From NCBI GenBank assembly GCA_963732375.1, contig CAVSZE010000001.1:1-64000 (forward strand): 64,000 nt of DNA, read 5' to 3'. Under the pieces are notes generated by a model, which worked only from the letters and a program-made list of their open reading frames with translations, did not search any database and was not told the DNA's origin. Positions 33,204 to 42,344 of this stretch are shown piece after piece (position 1 is the first letter of the stretch; each line of letters begins with the position of its first letter). A program made the translations under genes and the position numbers. This stretch comes from RPQJ01 sp963732375. GTDB lineage: Bacteria > Pseudomonadota > Gammaproteobacteria > Steroidobacterales > Steroidobacteraceae.

Positions 33204-33404
33204 TCACTTCTTCAGCGTGAACTCCGCCGAACAATAGGGGCACATCGCCCAGCCGGTCTTCTCGATCGGCAGGAACACGCGCGGGTGTGAGTTCCACAAC
33301 TGCATCCCCGGCATCGGGCACGACAGCGGCAGGTCGTCCTGCGTCACCTCGTAGAGGTTCTGGGCGTTCGGCTGAATGAGCCTTTCGCTGGATTCTGCCT
33401 TCAC
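33204..33404 (-). CDS. Zinc-finger CHCC-domain protein
   Basis: Roughly 66 residues. The family core is CPMPGMQLWNSHPRVFLPIE followed by WAMCPYCSAEF, giving the C-H-C-C zinc ligands of zf-CHCC, a domain shared with the mitochondrial complex I subunit NDUFS6. The start is uncertain: GTG 33404 (VKAESSERL) gives the usual size, while an ATG at 33485 would add a non-conserved arginine-rich stretch. Convergent with the SYLF gene, 10 bp apart. Confidence 0.85.
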   Translation of the reverse strand: MKAESSERLIQPNAQNLYEVTQDDLPLSCPMPGMQLWNSHPRVFLPIEKTGWAMCPYCSAEFTLKK

Positions 33405-33459
33405 GGCGCGTACCTGGGCTGGATCGGTTGACGCATTATCGCCGACGCGCACCGCGCCG

Positions 33460-34536
33460 TCAGCCCGTCGGCGTACGCGGCGCACCGGCCGCCATCAGCG
33501 TGTCCAGGCGCTGCACTGCATCTTCCACCGTGACCAGGTCCATCACCCCGGGCCGCTCTATCTTGGTCGTCCAGGGAATTTCGCCGGCCGGCTTGCCGAG
33601 AAACCGCATGGCCGCGTCATCGTATCGGTCCACGCAGTGCGGACGGCTGTAGTAGGGGCCGCTGCGGGCCGGGTTTGTGGCTGCATACAGCCCAAGCACT
33701 GGCGTGCCTACGGTCGTCGCCATGTGGACAGGGCCCGAGTCGGGCGAGACCAGCACCGTCGCCCGTGCCAGCGTTGCGAGCAATTCCAGCAGCGTGTCCT
33801 TGCCCACCAGGTTGACGCAGGGACCCTTCATCAGCTGCGCGATGCGTGCCCCGTATTCCAGTTCGAGCGGACTCGGCCCGCCGCAGACGAGCACCCGCAA
33901 GCCGTGTCGGGCTGCGGCGTGATCGGCCAGCGCAGCGTAGCGTTCGACGCTCCAGTTGCGCAGCGCGTGGCTCGAGCAGGGGCTCACGACCAGCGTCGGC
34001 TGCCGGTCCGGAATCACGCGCCTGGCGTACTCGCGCGCCGATGGCGGTAACGGAATATCCCAGCGCATCGAGCGACCGCGGATACCCAGCCTCTCGGTGA
34101 ACCCGAACAGGCTGTCCAGCACGTGCTCACGGCTGCGCGCCTCGATGCGATCGGTGGTGAAGAGCCACTGTGCTTCGCGCGCCCGCGCCCGGTCGAAGCC
34201 CAGCTTGATGCGGGCCGGGACGACCGCAGCCGCGAGGCTCGCCCGCAGCGCGAGCTGCATGTGCAGCAGCGCATCGAATCGCCGGCCAGCCATCCGGCGG
34301 CGCAGCTCGCGATAGCCTGCCAGGCCCGCTTTCTTGTCGAATACGATGAACTCGATGCCGGGGATGTGCCCGAGCAGTCGGTGCTCCAGCCCGCCGAGGA
34401 TCCAGCTGATCCGGGTGCCGGGCCACTGGTCCTGGATGCTGCGAACCACCGGAAGCACGTGGCAGACGTCGCCCAGCGCCGACAGGCGCAGCACGCAGAT
34501 GCTGTCGGGCGGCGAGTCGAACAATGGTGGCTGCAT
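33460..34536 (-). CDS. Glycosyltransferase family 9 (heptosyltransferase-like)
   Basis: 358 residues. ICVLRLSALGDVCHVLPVVR is the GT9 N-terminal motif, and WILGGLEHRLLGHIPGIEFI continues it. The C-terminal nucleotide-sugar half shows LVVSPCSSHALRNWSVERY, LVSPDSGPVHMATTVGTPVLGLYA and the NPARSGPY pattern, all GT9. Such enzymes add heptoses or related sugars to the LPS inner core on the cytoplasmic side. ATG 34536 is taken as start; upstream in-frame residues are low-complexity. It is divergent from kdkA, and together with kdkA and waaA forms a core-oligosaccharide group. Confidence 0.9.
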   Translation of the reverse strand: MQPPLFDSPPDSICVLRLSALGDVCHVLPVVRSIQDQWPGTRISWILGGLEHRLLGHIPGIEFIVFDKKAGLAGYRELRRRMAGRRFDALLHMQLALRASLAAAVVPARIKLGFDRARAREAQWLFTTDRIEARSREHVLDSLFGFTERLGIRGRSMRWDIPLPPSAREYARRVIPDRQPTLVVSPCSSHALRNWSVERYAALADHAAARHGLRVLVCGGPSPLELEYGARIAQLMKGPCVNLVGKDTLLELLATLARATVLVSPDSGPVHMATTVGTPVLGLYAATNPARSGPYYSRPHCVDRYDDAAMRFLGKPAGEIPWTTKIERPGVMDLVTVEDAVQRLDTLMAAGAPRTPTG

Positions 34537-34686
34537 GCGGGGCAACGGCGATGGAATTGCGAGGGATTGACGGGAGAGCGGCGGCGGGTTGGCGAGGCGA
34601 TGGCTTGGGGCTGGCGAGGGAATGGTAGGCAGCGGCGATCCGATGGTGAACAATCCGTGCCGGACTCGAAAGGAGCCAGGAACTCG

Positions 34687-35439
34687 GTGAGCGCAGGCCC
34701 GGAACTCGAACTGCGCATCGCGTGCGGCGCGATGCTATACGATGCGTCGCGCATGGACCAGCCGGGCTCCGATGCGTTCGAGCGCGACCACTGGCGCGGG
34801 CGCGGCACCCTGGAGGAGGTCGCGGGCGGTCGCGGCACCGTCGCATTCATCCACGACGCCGATCGGCGCTGGGTACTCCGCCACTACCGGCGTGGCGGTT
34901 TCGTCGCGCGCCTGCTGGACGACACCTACCTCTACACGGGCGCGGCCAGCACGCGAGCCCACGCCGAATTCCGGCTGCTGCGCCGCCTGCGCGAATGGAA
35001 CCTGCCGGTCCCGGTGCCGGTCGCAGCGCGGTACCAGCGTGCTGGCTTGATGTATCGCGCCGACCTGCTCACCGAGGAATTGCCGACACGTCTGACGCTG
35101 GCCCAGGCGCTGGGGTCCGGCCCGCTCGAGCCCGCCACATGGCGCGCCATCGGCCGCTGCATCGCCGGCCTGCACGAGCGCGGTGTGCAGCACGCGGACC
35201 TGAACGCGCACAACCTGCTGCTTGGCGCCGGCGGCAGGATCTACGTGCTGGATTTCGACCGCGGGCGCGTGCGCGCGCGCGGCTCATGGGAAGACCGCGT
35301 ACTCGCGCGACTGCGCAGATCGCTCCATAAAGTCACCGGCGACCTGCCGGCGGGACGCTTTGGCGATGCGGAGTGGCGGCTGTTGCTCGACGGGATCGCC
35401 GGTGTCACCGGCGGCGTCAGCAGCGTCGCTGGCAGGTGA
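34687..35439 (+). CDS. kdkA: 3-deoxy-D-manno-octulosonic acid kinase
   Basis: 250 residues, a WaaP/KdkA-type small kinase fold. RGTVAFIHDADRRWVLRHYRRGG contains the lysine-free beta3 equivalent of this family, GFVARLLDDTYLYTGAASTR is strongly KdkA-like, and HADLNAHNLLLGAGGRIYVLDFDRGR holds the catalytic H-x-D-x-x-x-x-N and D-F-D motifs. It phosphorylates Kdo on lipid A precursors, as known in Haemophilus and Vibrio. Start GTG 34687 has AGGAG upstream; ATG 34732 is an alternative. Its stop overlaps the waaA start (GTGA). Confidence 0.92.
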   Translation: MSAGPELELRIACGAMLYDASRMDQPGSDAFERDHWRGRGTLEEVAGGRGTVAFIHDADRRWVLRHYRRGGFVARLLDDTYLYTGAASTRAHAEFRLLRRLREWNLPVPVPVAARYQRAGLMYRADLLTEELPTRLTLAQALGSGPLEPATWRAIGRCIAGLHERGVQHADLNAHNLLLGAGGRIYVLDFDRGRVRARGSWEDRVLARLRRSLHKVTGDLPAGRFGDAEWRLLLDGIAGVTGGVSSVAGR

Positions 35440-36767
35440 ACCAGTTGCGCGTCCTCTACCTGCTGCTCACCCATCTCGTTGCCCCCATCGTCATTGCGGT
35501 CGAAGGCTGGCGCGAGCTGCGCGATCCCGCGCAGCGCGGGCGGGTGAAGCAGCGTCTCGGGTTCGTAGCGCCGCAGTCGAAGCCGGGCTGCACCTGGATC
35601 CACGCCGTGTCGGTGGGCGAGGTGCAGGCTGCGGCTGCGCTGGTGCGTGAATTGAAGCGGCGCGTGCCCGGGCTCGAGATCGTGTTGACCACGGTGACCG
35701 CCACCGGCGCCGCGCGGGCGCGTGCAATCTTCGGCGATGAGGTTCGTCACTGCTACCTGCCCTACGATCTGCCGGGAGCGGTGCGGCGATTCCTCGACCG
35801 CATCCGTCCGCGCGTGGCGATCATGCTGGAGACCGAAATCTGGCCCACGCTCTATCGTGAAATCGGGCGACGAAGCCTGCCGCTGGCGATTGCGAGCGCG
35901 CGAATTTCGGACCGCTCGGTGAACCGCTATCGCCGCATGGCATCGCTGGTCGGTGAATCGCTGTCCGGCGACGTGTCGATAGGTGCGCAGACTCCGGCCG
36001 ACGCCGCGCGTTTCGTGGCGCTGGGTGCAGCGGAGAGCAGCGTGCGCGTGACGGGCAACGTGAAATTCGACCTCGAGATTCCCGAGGCGGTGGTGGCCGC
36101 GGGACGCGAGCTGCGAAGCGGCTGCGCATCGGGTCGGCCGGTGTGGATCGCCGGCAGCACGCACGAGGGCGAGGAATCGGCTGTGCTCGCGGCCCACGCA
36201 ACGATTCGTTCACGGCATCCCTTGGCGCTGCTGCTGCTGGTACCGCGGCACCCGCAGCGCTTCGACGCGGTGCAGGCGCTGCTCGCGAAGAGCGGGCGCC
36301 CGTTCGCGAAGCGAAGCTCGGGCGAGCTTCCCTCGCTGCAGGACGAGGTGTACCTGGTCGATACGGTCGGTGAGCTGCAGATGTTCTACGCGGCGGCGGA
36401 CGTGGCGTTCGTCGGCGGCAGCCTGGTGCCGGTGGGTGGTCACAGCCTGCTCGAACCCGCGCTGCTCGGTCTGCCGGTGATTGCGGGCCCGTGGATGCAG
36501 AACGCCCGCGAAGTGGCCGAACTGCTCTCAGGGGCCGGCGCGCTCGCGACGGTGCGCGACGGAGATCAGCTCGCCGTTCGCGTGCTCGAATGTTTCGACG
36601 ATCCTGCCACCGCGCGCGCCGACGGCGCGAAGGGCCGCGAGGCCGTCGCTGCAAACCGCGGCGCCGTCCAGCGCGTTGTCGAGATGGTGCTGCCGCTGCT
36701 CAGGGCGTCGGAATCGGTTACGGCCTCGGCAGCTGCAATTCGGCCGGAGTCGTCAGGAAGTCGTTGA
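35436..36767 (+). CDS. waaA: Kdo (3-deoxy-D-manno-octulosonic acid) transferase
   Basis: 443 residues, GT30. An N-terminal membrane anchor (LYLLLTHLVAPIVIAVEGW) precedes RVKQRLGF, WIHAVSVGEVQAAAALVREL, LTTVTATGAARARAIFGD, YLPYDLPGAVRRFLDRIRPR and VAIMLETEIWPTLYRE, all canonical. FVGGSLVPVGGHSLLEPALLG is the late donor-site motif. It adds Kdo to lipid IVA. Its start is coupled with kdkA; its last 50 bp overlap the convergent tolC 3' end. With a Kdo kinase adjacent, a mono-Kdo product that is then phosphorylated is plausible. Confidence 0.95.
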   Translation: MNQLRVLYLLLTHLVAPIVIAVEGWRELRDPAQRGRVKQRLGFVAPQSKPGCTWIHAVSVGEVQAAAALVRELKRRVPGLEIVLTTVTATGAARARAIFGDEVRHCYLPYDLPGAVRRFLDRIRPRVAIMLETEIWPTLYREIGRRSLPLAIASARISDRSVNRYRRMASLVGESLSGDVSIGAQTPADAARFVALGAAESSVRVTGNVKFDLEIPEAVVAAGRELRSGCASGRPVWIAGSTHEGEESAVLAAHATIRSRHPLALLLLVPRHPQRFDAVQALLAKSGRPFAKRSSGELPSLQDEVYLVDTVGELQMFYAAADVAFVGGSLVPVGGHSLLEPALLGLPVIAGPWMQNAREVAELLSGAGALATVRDGDQLAVRVLECFDDPATARADGAKGREAVAANRGAVQRVVEMVLPLLRASESVTASAAAIRPESSGSR

Positions 36768-38160
36768 TCGCGGCCAGGTCGCCCGGTGCGAGCACGCCTG
36801 CCGCCGACTTCAGGCGCACGACGTTGACCAGGTAGTCGTAGCGGCTGCGCGCGTAGTCGCGCTGCGCCTCGAACAGCTTACGGCGCGCGTCGAGCACGTC
36901 CACCGTGGTACGCGTGCCGACCTCGAATCCCGCCTCGGTCGCCTCGAGCGCGGTCTGGTTGGATGCCACTGCCTGCTTCAGGGCCATGACGCGCGCCTTC
37001 TCGGCCACGACCCCGAACCAGGCGTCTCGCGTCTCGCGACTCGCGCCGCGCAGCGCGCCCTCGAGCTTCTCGCGCGAGGCGCGGTGCAGGTACACCTGCT
37101 CTCGCACCTGCGACTGCGTGACGCCGCCGCTGAAGATCGGCACCGTCACCTGCACGCCATAGGTGTCCTCTGTCTGGTTGGCATCGGCCGGTCCGGTGAC
37201 TGCTGAGCCACCGGTGACCCTGTTCGTCTGGGTAGCATTGGACGAGTACTGGCCGTAATTGGCGTAGAGCTCCACCGTCGGCATGTGGCCCGACTCGGCG
37301 ATTTTCACGTTGGTCTTCGCGATGTCCACGCCCAGGCGCGCCGCGATCACGTTCATGTTCTGCGTTTCGGCCCTGGTTACCCAGGTGGCCTGCTCACTGG
37401 GCTCGGGCTGGTTCAGCGGCATGTTGTCGGCGGGCTTGACCAGTTCCTGGTAGTCCTCGCCGGTCAGTTCACGCAGGTACTCGTGCGCGGTGGCGAGGGA
37501 GCGCTTGGCCAGGATGACGCCTGCAGTCGCGCTGTCGTGCGCGGCTCTCGCTTCCTGCACGTCGGTGATCGCGATCAGGCCGACCTCGAAGCGCTTCTCG
37601 GCCTGCTCGAGCTGATGGGTCACGGCCCGCAGCGTCGCGTCGGCGGCGTCGAGCGTGTCTTCGGCTGCAAGTACGTCGAAGTAGCGGCCTGCGACGCGCA
37701 CCAGCAGGTCCTGCTCGGCCGCGCGGTAATTCGCCTCCGCCAGCGCCACCTCGGAATCCGCGCGCTGCAGCGTCTGCCACTGGCTCCAGTTGAAGACGGT
37801 CTGGGTCGCCTGGGCCTGGTAGCGCCAGAAGTCGGAGTCCTTCTGCTGCGAGTTGTTGACGTTTACGATCTCGGGCGGCGTGGCGGGGTTGTTGTCCAGG
37901 TCGACGGCCTGCGGAAACGTCGAGGAGCCGCGGGTACTGTCCCGCGCCGCCGATCCGGTCGCGTTCACCTGCGGAAACAGCAGCCCGCGCGCCTGCGGCT
38001 TGACCTCGAGCGCCGCCATGCGGCGCGCCTGGGCCTCGAGGATCAGCGGGTCACTCTTCGCGGCCGCCTGGTATACCTCCATCAGGTCCGCGGACCACGC
38101 GTTCGCCGAGAGCAGCGCGAAGGTGATTCCGAACGCGAGGATCGAGCTTTTCTTGTGCAT
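36718..38160 (-). CDS. tolC: TolC family outer-membrane efflux protein
   Basis: 480 residues with signal peptide (about 1-23). Two OEP repeats show the heptad-rich helices expected of TolC tunnels: LILEAQARRMAALEVKPQAR, YFDVLAAEDTLDAADATLR, GLIAITDVQEARAAHDSA and, in the second half, VASNQTALEATEAGFEVGTR with TVDVLDARRKLFEAQRDYA. It provides the outer-membrane exit for multidrug pumps and type I secretion. ATG 38160 is chosen over an upstream ATG at 38199. A Pcm-like gene lies 92 bp upstream on the same strand, the usual gammaproteobacterial arrangement. Confidence 0.95.
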   Translation of the reverse strand: MHKKSSILAFGITFALLSANAWSADLMEVYQAAAKSDPLILEAQARRMAALEVKPQARGLLFPQVNATGSAARDSTRGSSTFPQAVDLDNNPATPPEIVNVNNSQQKDSDFWRYQAQATQTVFNWSQWQTLQRADSEVALAEANYRAAEQDLLVRVAGRYFDVLAAEDTLDAADATLRAVTHQLEQAEKRFEVGLIAITDVQEARAAHDSATAGVILAKRSLATAHEYLRELTGEDYQELVKPADNMPLNQPEPSEQATWVTRAETQNMNVIAARLGVDIAKTNVKIAESGHMPTVELYANYGQYSSNATQTNRVTGGSAVTGPADANQTEDTYGVQVTVPIFSGGVTQSQVREQVYLHRASREKLEGALRGASRETRDAWFGVVAEKARVMALKQAVASNQTALEATEAGFEVGTRTTVDVLDARRKLFEAQRDYARSRYDYLVNVVRLKSAAGVLAPGDLAAINDFLTTPAELQLPRP

Positions 38161-38252
38161 GCACTCACCATCTGGCGGGCTGGGCCCGCCCTGGGTCAAC
38201 TAGTGTTGTAGTAGACTATATCACTTGCCGGGTTACTGACTAGCCCGGGGGA

Positions 38253-38906
38253 TCAGAAAACGAACCGGGACGGTTGCTCGGCATGGAGCAGCGGGTCCAT
38301 CACGGTCTCGAAAAGGCTCTCGCGCAACCACTGGTCCCGGCCGACGCGCGTTACCAGGCGCGCCTCCATGACCGGCCCCTGGCCGACCACTACGAACAGG
38401 CGGCCGCCCACGGCCAGCATCTGCTCGAAGCGCGGGTCGTGAACCGGCAGCGAGCCCGTGAGCGCGATCACGTCGTACTCGACGCCGGGTGGCAGCGTCA
38501 TCGCATCCATCGCCTCCACGGTAACGTTGCCGACCCCGGTGCGCGCCAGATTGTCGCGTGCGGCCTCGGCCAGGTCCGGGAAGATCTCGAGCGTACGGAC
38601 CTGCCGCGCAAGCCCGCCCAGGCACGCCGCGAACCAACCGCTGCCGGTGCCCACTTCGAGCACGGCATCGTCGTGCCCGATCGCGAGCGACTGCAGGATG
38701 CGGCCCTCGACCTTCGGCGACAGCATCGCCTGGCCGTGTCCCAGCGGCACGCGCATGTCGGCCAGCGCGAGGTCGCGGTAGCCGGACGGCGCGAACTCTT
38801 CACGCGGCAGCCGGCCCATGACATCGAGCACGTCGGCATCGAGTACGTCCCAGGCGCGGACCTGCTGTTCGATCATCTGGCGGCGGGCGGAAGCGACATC
38901 GAACAT
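38253..38906 (-). CDS. Protein-L-isoaspartate O-methyltransferase-like protein
   Basis: 217 residues. ARRQMIEQQVRAWDVLD at the start, PREEFAP, VPLGHGQAMLSPKVEGRIL and the SAM-binding VLEVGTGSGWFAACLGGL mark the PCMT family; DVIALTGSLPVHDPRF follows. The canonical Pcm has Q-x-x-I-S-Q-P where this shows HGQAMLSP, so it belongs to the Pcm-like group commonly found upstream of tolC. Repair of isoaspartyl residues is the family activity; whether this copy does that is uncertain. Confidence 0.88.
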   Translation of the reverse strand: MFDVASARRQMIEQQVRAWDVLDADVLDVMGRLPREEFAPSGYRDLALADMRVPLGHGQAMLSPKVEGRILQSLAIGHDDAVLEVGTGSGWFAACLGGLARQVRTLEIFPDLAEAARDNLARTGVGNVTVEAMDAMTLPPGVEYDVIALTGSLPVHDPRFEQMLAVGGRLFVVVGQGPVMEARLVTRVGRDQWLRESLFETVMDPLLHAEQPSRFVF

Positions 38907-39121
38907 GTTGATACGTCCGGATATGGAGGAATTCGTGGCTGATGGCCCGGCGAGGCGCGAAGATTAGGGACTCGCACTGCCGACCACAAGCCGAACCTGA
39001 CCGGTGATTATGGTGAATCCGACGGGTTGGTGCGACTCGTTCCGCTATGCTGCGGCAACACAGTCATATAACAACAATTCTCAGGGAAAATAGAGCGTGT
39101 CGAACGCCCCGGTCCGAGGAC

Positions 39122-41428
39122 ATGGCCAGTCCCGCAAATGACCTGCTGATCGCCGCGCTGGCCATCCTGGGTCCGCTCGCCGTGCTGCTCGCCGTGCTGC
39201 TGTACCGGCGACATCGCGAGGCGGCACACCTGCGCGAGGTAGGTGAGCGGATGGCGGCGGTTGCCGAGACCGGCGACCTGGCCGAGCGGCTGTCCCCGCA
39301 CGCGGCTGGCGGCAGCGCGGAAGACCTTGCCGGGCATGCCGACCGCCTGCTCGCAAGACTGCAGAAGGAAAGCTCCACGCGCATCGAGCGCGAGCACGTA
39401 TACCGGCGCCTGACCGAGGCGATGCACGAAGGCATCGCCGTCGATTGCAATGGCATTGCGCTCGCCAACGCCCGCTTCGCCGAACTCTGCGGCGCGGCAT
39501 CGCCGGCGCAGCTCGTCGGCAGGCAGCTGGTCGATCTCGTGCATCCCGATTTCGCGGACCTGCTCGGCGAGATCCTGCGCCGGCATCGCGTGGGGCAGCC
39601 ATCGCCGGAGCGCTTCGAGGCCGAACTGCGCTCGACGGACGGCCCCGGCCAGCGTCTCGAGTTCGCGTTCCAGCCGACCAGCTACGAGGGCGAGCGGGCG
39701 TTGCTGGTGTCGGCAGTCGAGATGAGCGGGCGATCCGACGCCGGGGCGGACAGCCGCGGACCCGGGACAGCCTGGGAAGCGCTCGATGCGCTGGGCGAGG
39801 GGGTCATCACCACCGACGCCGAAGGCCGGATCGTCTACGTCAATCAATCCGGCGAACAACTGATCGGAAAGCCGGCGGCGGAAGCGCTCGGGCGCAGCCT
39901 GCAGGAAGTGATCAACCTGATAGACGAGGACGACCGCAAAGCCCTCGGTGATCCCGTGCGACAGTGCCTGAGCACGGGCGCGAGGGTGCACATCGGCCGG
40001 CGCGGGATGGTCGTGTCGAACGACGGCGGTGGCGAGCGTTCGATAGAGCTCACGGTCTCGCCGCTGCGCGACGCGACAAGCGAGGTCTCGGGCACCGTGA
40101 TCACGCTGCGCGACGTGAGCGACCTGCGCGGCCTCACGCGGCAGATGTCCTACCAGGCGAGCCACGATGCGCTGACCGGGCTGGTGAACCGCCGCGAATT
40201 CGAGCACCGGCTGCAGGAGTCGCTCGAAGTGGCGCACGCGGGAACCGCGCGCCACGTGCTCTGCTATCTCGACCTCGATCGCTTCAAGGCGGTGAACGAC
40301 GAATGCGGTCACGTGGCCGGCGACAGCATGTTGCGCGAGGTCGCGGCGCTGATAAAGGAAGAGGTCCGCGACTCGGACACCGTCGGGCGCCTTGGCGGCG
40401 ACGAATTCGGCGTGCTGCTGGTCGGCTGCCCGCTCGAGAAGGCCCGCCAGATCGCCGACGACGTGGTGCGCGCGGTCGGTGACTTCCGCTTCGTCTGGAA
40501 GGACAAGATCTTCAACGTTGGTGTGAGCGTGGGCCTGGTCGAAGTGTCGCGCGAGAGCGGATCGCTCGAGGACCTCATCGGTGCCGCCGACTCGGCCTGC
40601 TACGTCGCCAAGAAGCAGGGTGGCCGCGTGCACGTGTATTCGGCGCGCGACGAGGCCGCGGCCCGCCAGCGTGGCGAGATCCACTGGCTGCAGTTGTTGC
40701 AGTCGGCGTTGAAGGAGGGGCGCTTCGAACTTTACGCGCAGCCGATCGTCGCCATGGACGCGCAGGCTACGCTCGGGCCGGGCCTCGAAGTGCTGCTGAG
40801 GCTGCGTGACGAGGACGGCTCCATCATCGTGCCGGGCGAGTTCATGGTGGCCGCGGAACGCTACCGTCTCATGCCGCACGTGGATCGGTGGGTGGTGCAG
40901 ACCTCGCTGGCCGCGCTCGGCCGCGGCGCGGTGCGCCTGGCCTCGGGCCGCAGCCTGTGCATCAACCTGTCCGGACAGACGCTCGGCGACGCGGCGTTCC
41001 TCGAGTTCGTGGTGGACTGCCTCGACCGCACCGGCGTCGCGCCCGACCGGGTCTGCTTCGAGGTCACCGAGAACTCGGTCATCACCAACATCGAGCACGC
41101 GCGGCGCTTCATCGGCGTGCTGCACGGCATGGGTTGCCGCTTTGCGCTGGACGATTTCGGGCGCGGACTGAGCTCGTTCTCGAACCTGAGAAATCTCTCG
41201 CTCGACTACCTGAAGATCGACGGTTACTTCATCCGCAATCTCGCCTCTGACAACGTCAACCAGGCCATGGTCACCGCGATGATCAAGCTGGCACGCTCGC
41301 TCAATTTCCAGGTCGTGGCCGAGCATGTCGAGGACATGAGCGCGCTCGACACGGCGCGCCGCATGGGCGTGGACTTCGTGCAGGGCTACCAGGTGGGCCG
41401 ACCGCAACCTCTCGCCCTCGCCGGCTGA
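39122..41428 (+). CDS. PAS-GGDEF-EAL cyclic di-GMP signalling protein
   Basis: 768 residues. One N-terminal membrane helix (LAILGPLAVLLAVLLYRR), then two PAS domains (about 110-220 and 240-360, the second with GEGVITTDAEGRIVYVN). A GGDEF domain has an intact catalytic GRLGGDEFGVLL near residue 423 and an inhibitory site RDSD five residues before it. An EAL domain has EVLLRL, NLSGQTLGD, VTENSVITN, ALDDFGRGLSSF and KIDGYFI, so phosphodiesterase residues appear kept. Both synthesis and breakdown of c-di-GMP look possible. This is relevant because a c-di-GMP riboswitch lies at 25.6 kb. ATG 39122 is used. Confidence 0.93.
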   Translation: MASPANDLLIAALAILGPLAVLLAVLLYRRHREAAHLREVGERMAAVAETGDLAERLSPHAAGGSAEDLAGHADRLLARLQKESSTRIEREHVYRRLTEAMHEGIAVDCNGIALANARFAELCGAASPAQLVGRQLVDLVHPDFADLLGEILRRHRVGQPSPERFEAELRSTDGPGQRLEFAFQPTSYEGERALLVSAVEMSGRSDAGADSRGPGTAWEALDALGEGVITTDAEGRIVYVNQSGEQLIGKPAAEALGRSLQEVINLIDEDDRKALGDPVRQCLSTGARVHIGRRGMVVSNDGGGERSIELTVSPLRDATSEVSGTVITLRDVSDLRGLTRQMSYQASHDALTGLVNRREFEHRLQESLEVAHAGTARHVLCYLDLDRFKAVNDECGHVAGDSMLREVAALIKEEVRDSDTVGRLGGDEFGVLLVGCPLEKARQIADDVVRAVGDFRFVWKDKIFNVGVSVGLVEVSRESGSLEDLIGAADSACYVAKKQGGRVHVYSARDEAAARQRGEIHWLQLLQSALKEGRFELYAQPIVAMDAQATLGPGLEVLLRLRDEDGSIIVPGEFMVAAERYRLMPHVDRWVVQTSLAALGRGAVRLASGRSLCINLSGQTLGDAAFLEFVVDCLDRTGVAPDRVCFEVTENSVITNIEHARRFIGVLHGMGCRFALDDFGRGLSSFSNLRNLSLDYLKIDGYFIRNLASDNVNQAMVTAMIKLARSLNFQVVAEHVEDMSALDTARRMGVDFVQGYQVGRPQPLALAG

Positions 41429-41510
41429 CCCCTGTGCTGGTCGGACCTTCAGCCCCGGCGCCCCTCATCCGGGGCGTGAGCGAATCTCCGATCTCGGCTA
41501 TCGTGGCGGC

Positions 41511-42344
41511 ATGATCACGCTCGCCAGCATCCACTCCTATCCCGTGAAGTCGTGCCGGGGTATCCAGCACCAGTCGGCGCTGTTGACGAGCACCGGCCTG
41601 GCACACGACCGCGAGTGGATGTTCGTGTCCGCCGAGGGGCGGTTCATCACCCAGCGCGAGGAGCCGCGGCTCGCGCAGGTGAGCGTGGCGTTGCTCGACG
41701 GCGCGCTTGGACTTTCTGCCGAGGGAGTGGGCGCGGTCGAGGTGCCGTTCGACCTCGACGGGCCGCGCTCCAGTGTCGCGGTGTGGGGCGACCACTGCGT
41801 GGGCATGGACCAGGGCGATGCGGCGGCCGGGTGGATTGGCTCGCTGCTCGGTCGCGAGGCGCGCCTGTTGCGTTTCGATCGGGCCGCGCCGCGGCGCAGC
41901 GATCCCGCGTGGACGGGTGAGCTCGATGCGTTCAGCCTGTTTTCCGACGGATTTCCGCTGCTGGTCGTGTCGCGCGCCTCGCTGGACGACCTGAATTCTC
42001 GCCTGCCGGTCGCGGTGCCGATGGAGCGATTCCGTCCCAACCTGGTGCTCGACGGCCTGCCGCCGTACGGAGAGGACGACTTGCACGATATCGAGTGCGG
42101 TGGCGTGAGGCTCAGGATCGTCAAGCCCTGCGCGCGCTGCGTGATCACGACCACCGACCAGCGCTCCGGCGAGCGCATGGGCGATGAGCCACTCAGGACG
42201 CTGAAGACCTACCGGTGGAACGCGGCACTGCGCGGCGTCGCGTTCGGGCAGAACGCGATCGTGATTTCAGGCGCGGGCCAGCGGCTCAGCGCAGGAAGCG
42301 GCGCGTGGACCATCGCTACAGGCGCAGGTCCTCGAGCAACGTAG
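41511..42344 (+). CDS. MOSC-domain protein
   Basis: 277 residues: MOSC_N beta-barrel (ITLASIHSYPVKSCRGIQ, GLAHDREWMFVSAEGRFITQRE) followed by a MOSC domain with RFRPNLVLDGLPPYGEDD and the conserved cysteine region VKPCARCVITTTDQRSGER. The family contains mitochondrial amidoxime-reducing components and bacterial YcbX, molybdenum-cofactor oxidoreductases that reduce N-hydroxylated compounds. No ferredoxin domain is attached at the C-terminus, unlike YcbX. Overlaps the convergent GST gene by 29 bp. Confidence 0.9.
   Translation: MITLASIHSYPVKSCRGIQHQSALLTSTGLAHDREWMFVSAEGRFITQREEPRLAQVSVALLDGALGLSAEGVGAVEVPFDLDGPRSSVAVWGDHCVGMDQGDAAAGWIGSLLGREARLLRFDRAAPRRSDPAWTGELDAFSLFSDGFPLLVVSRASLDDLNSRLPVAVPMERFRPNLVLDGLPPYGEDDLHDIECGGVRLRIVKPCARCVITTTDQRSGERMGDEPLRTLKTYRWNAALRGVAFGQNAIVISGAGQRLSAGSGAWTIATGAGPRAT

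Noticed and set aside
39008..41407. 799-residue minus-strand open reading opposite the GGDEF-EAL gene
   Set aside because: Antisense shadow; composition is His/Arg/Val biased and the sense strand has unmistakable PAS, GGDEF and EAL motifs.
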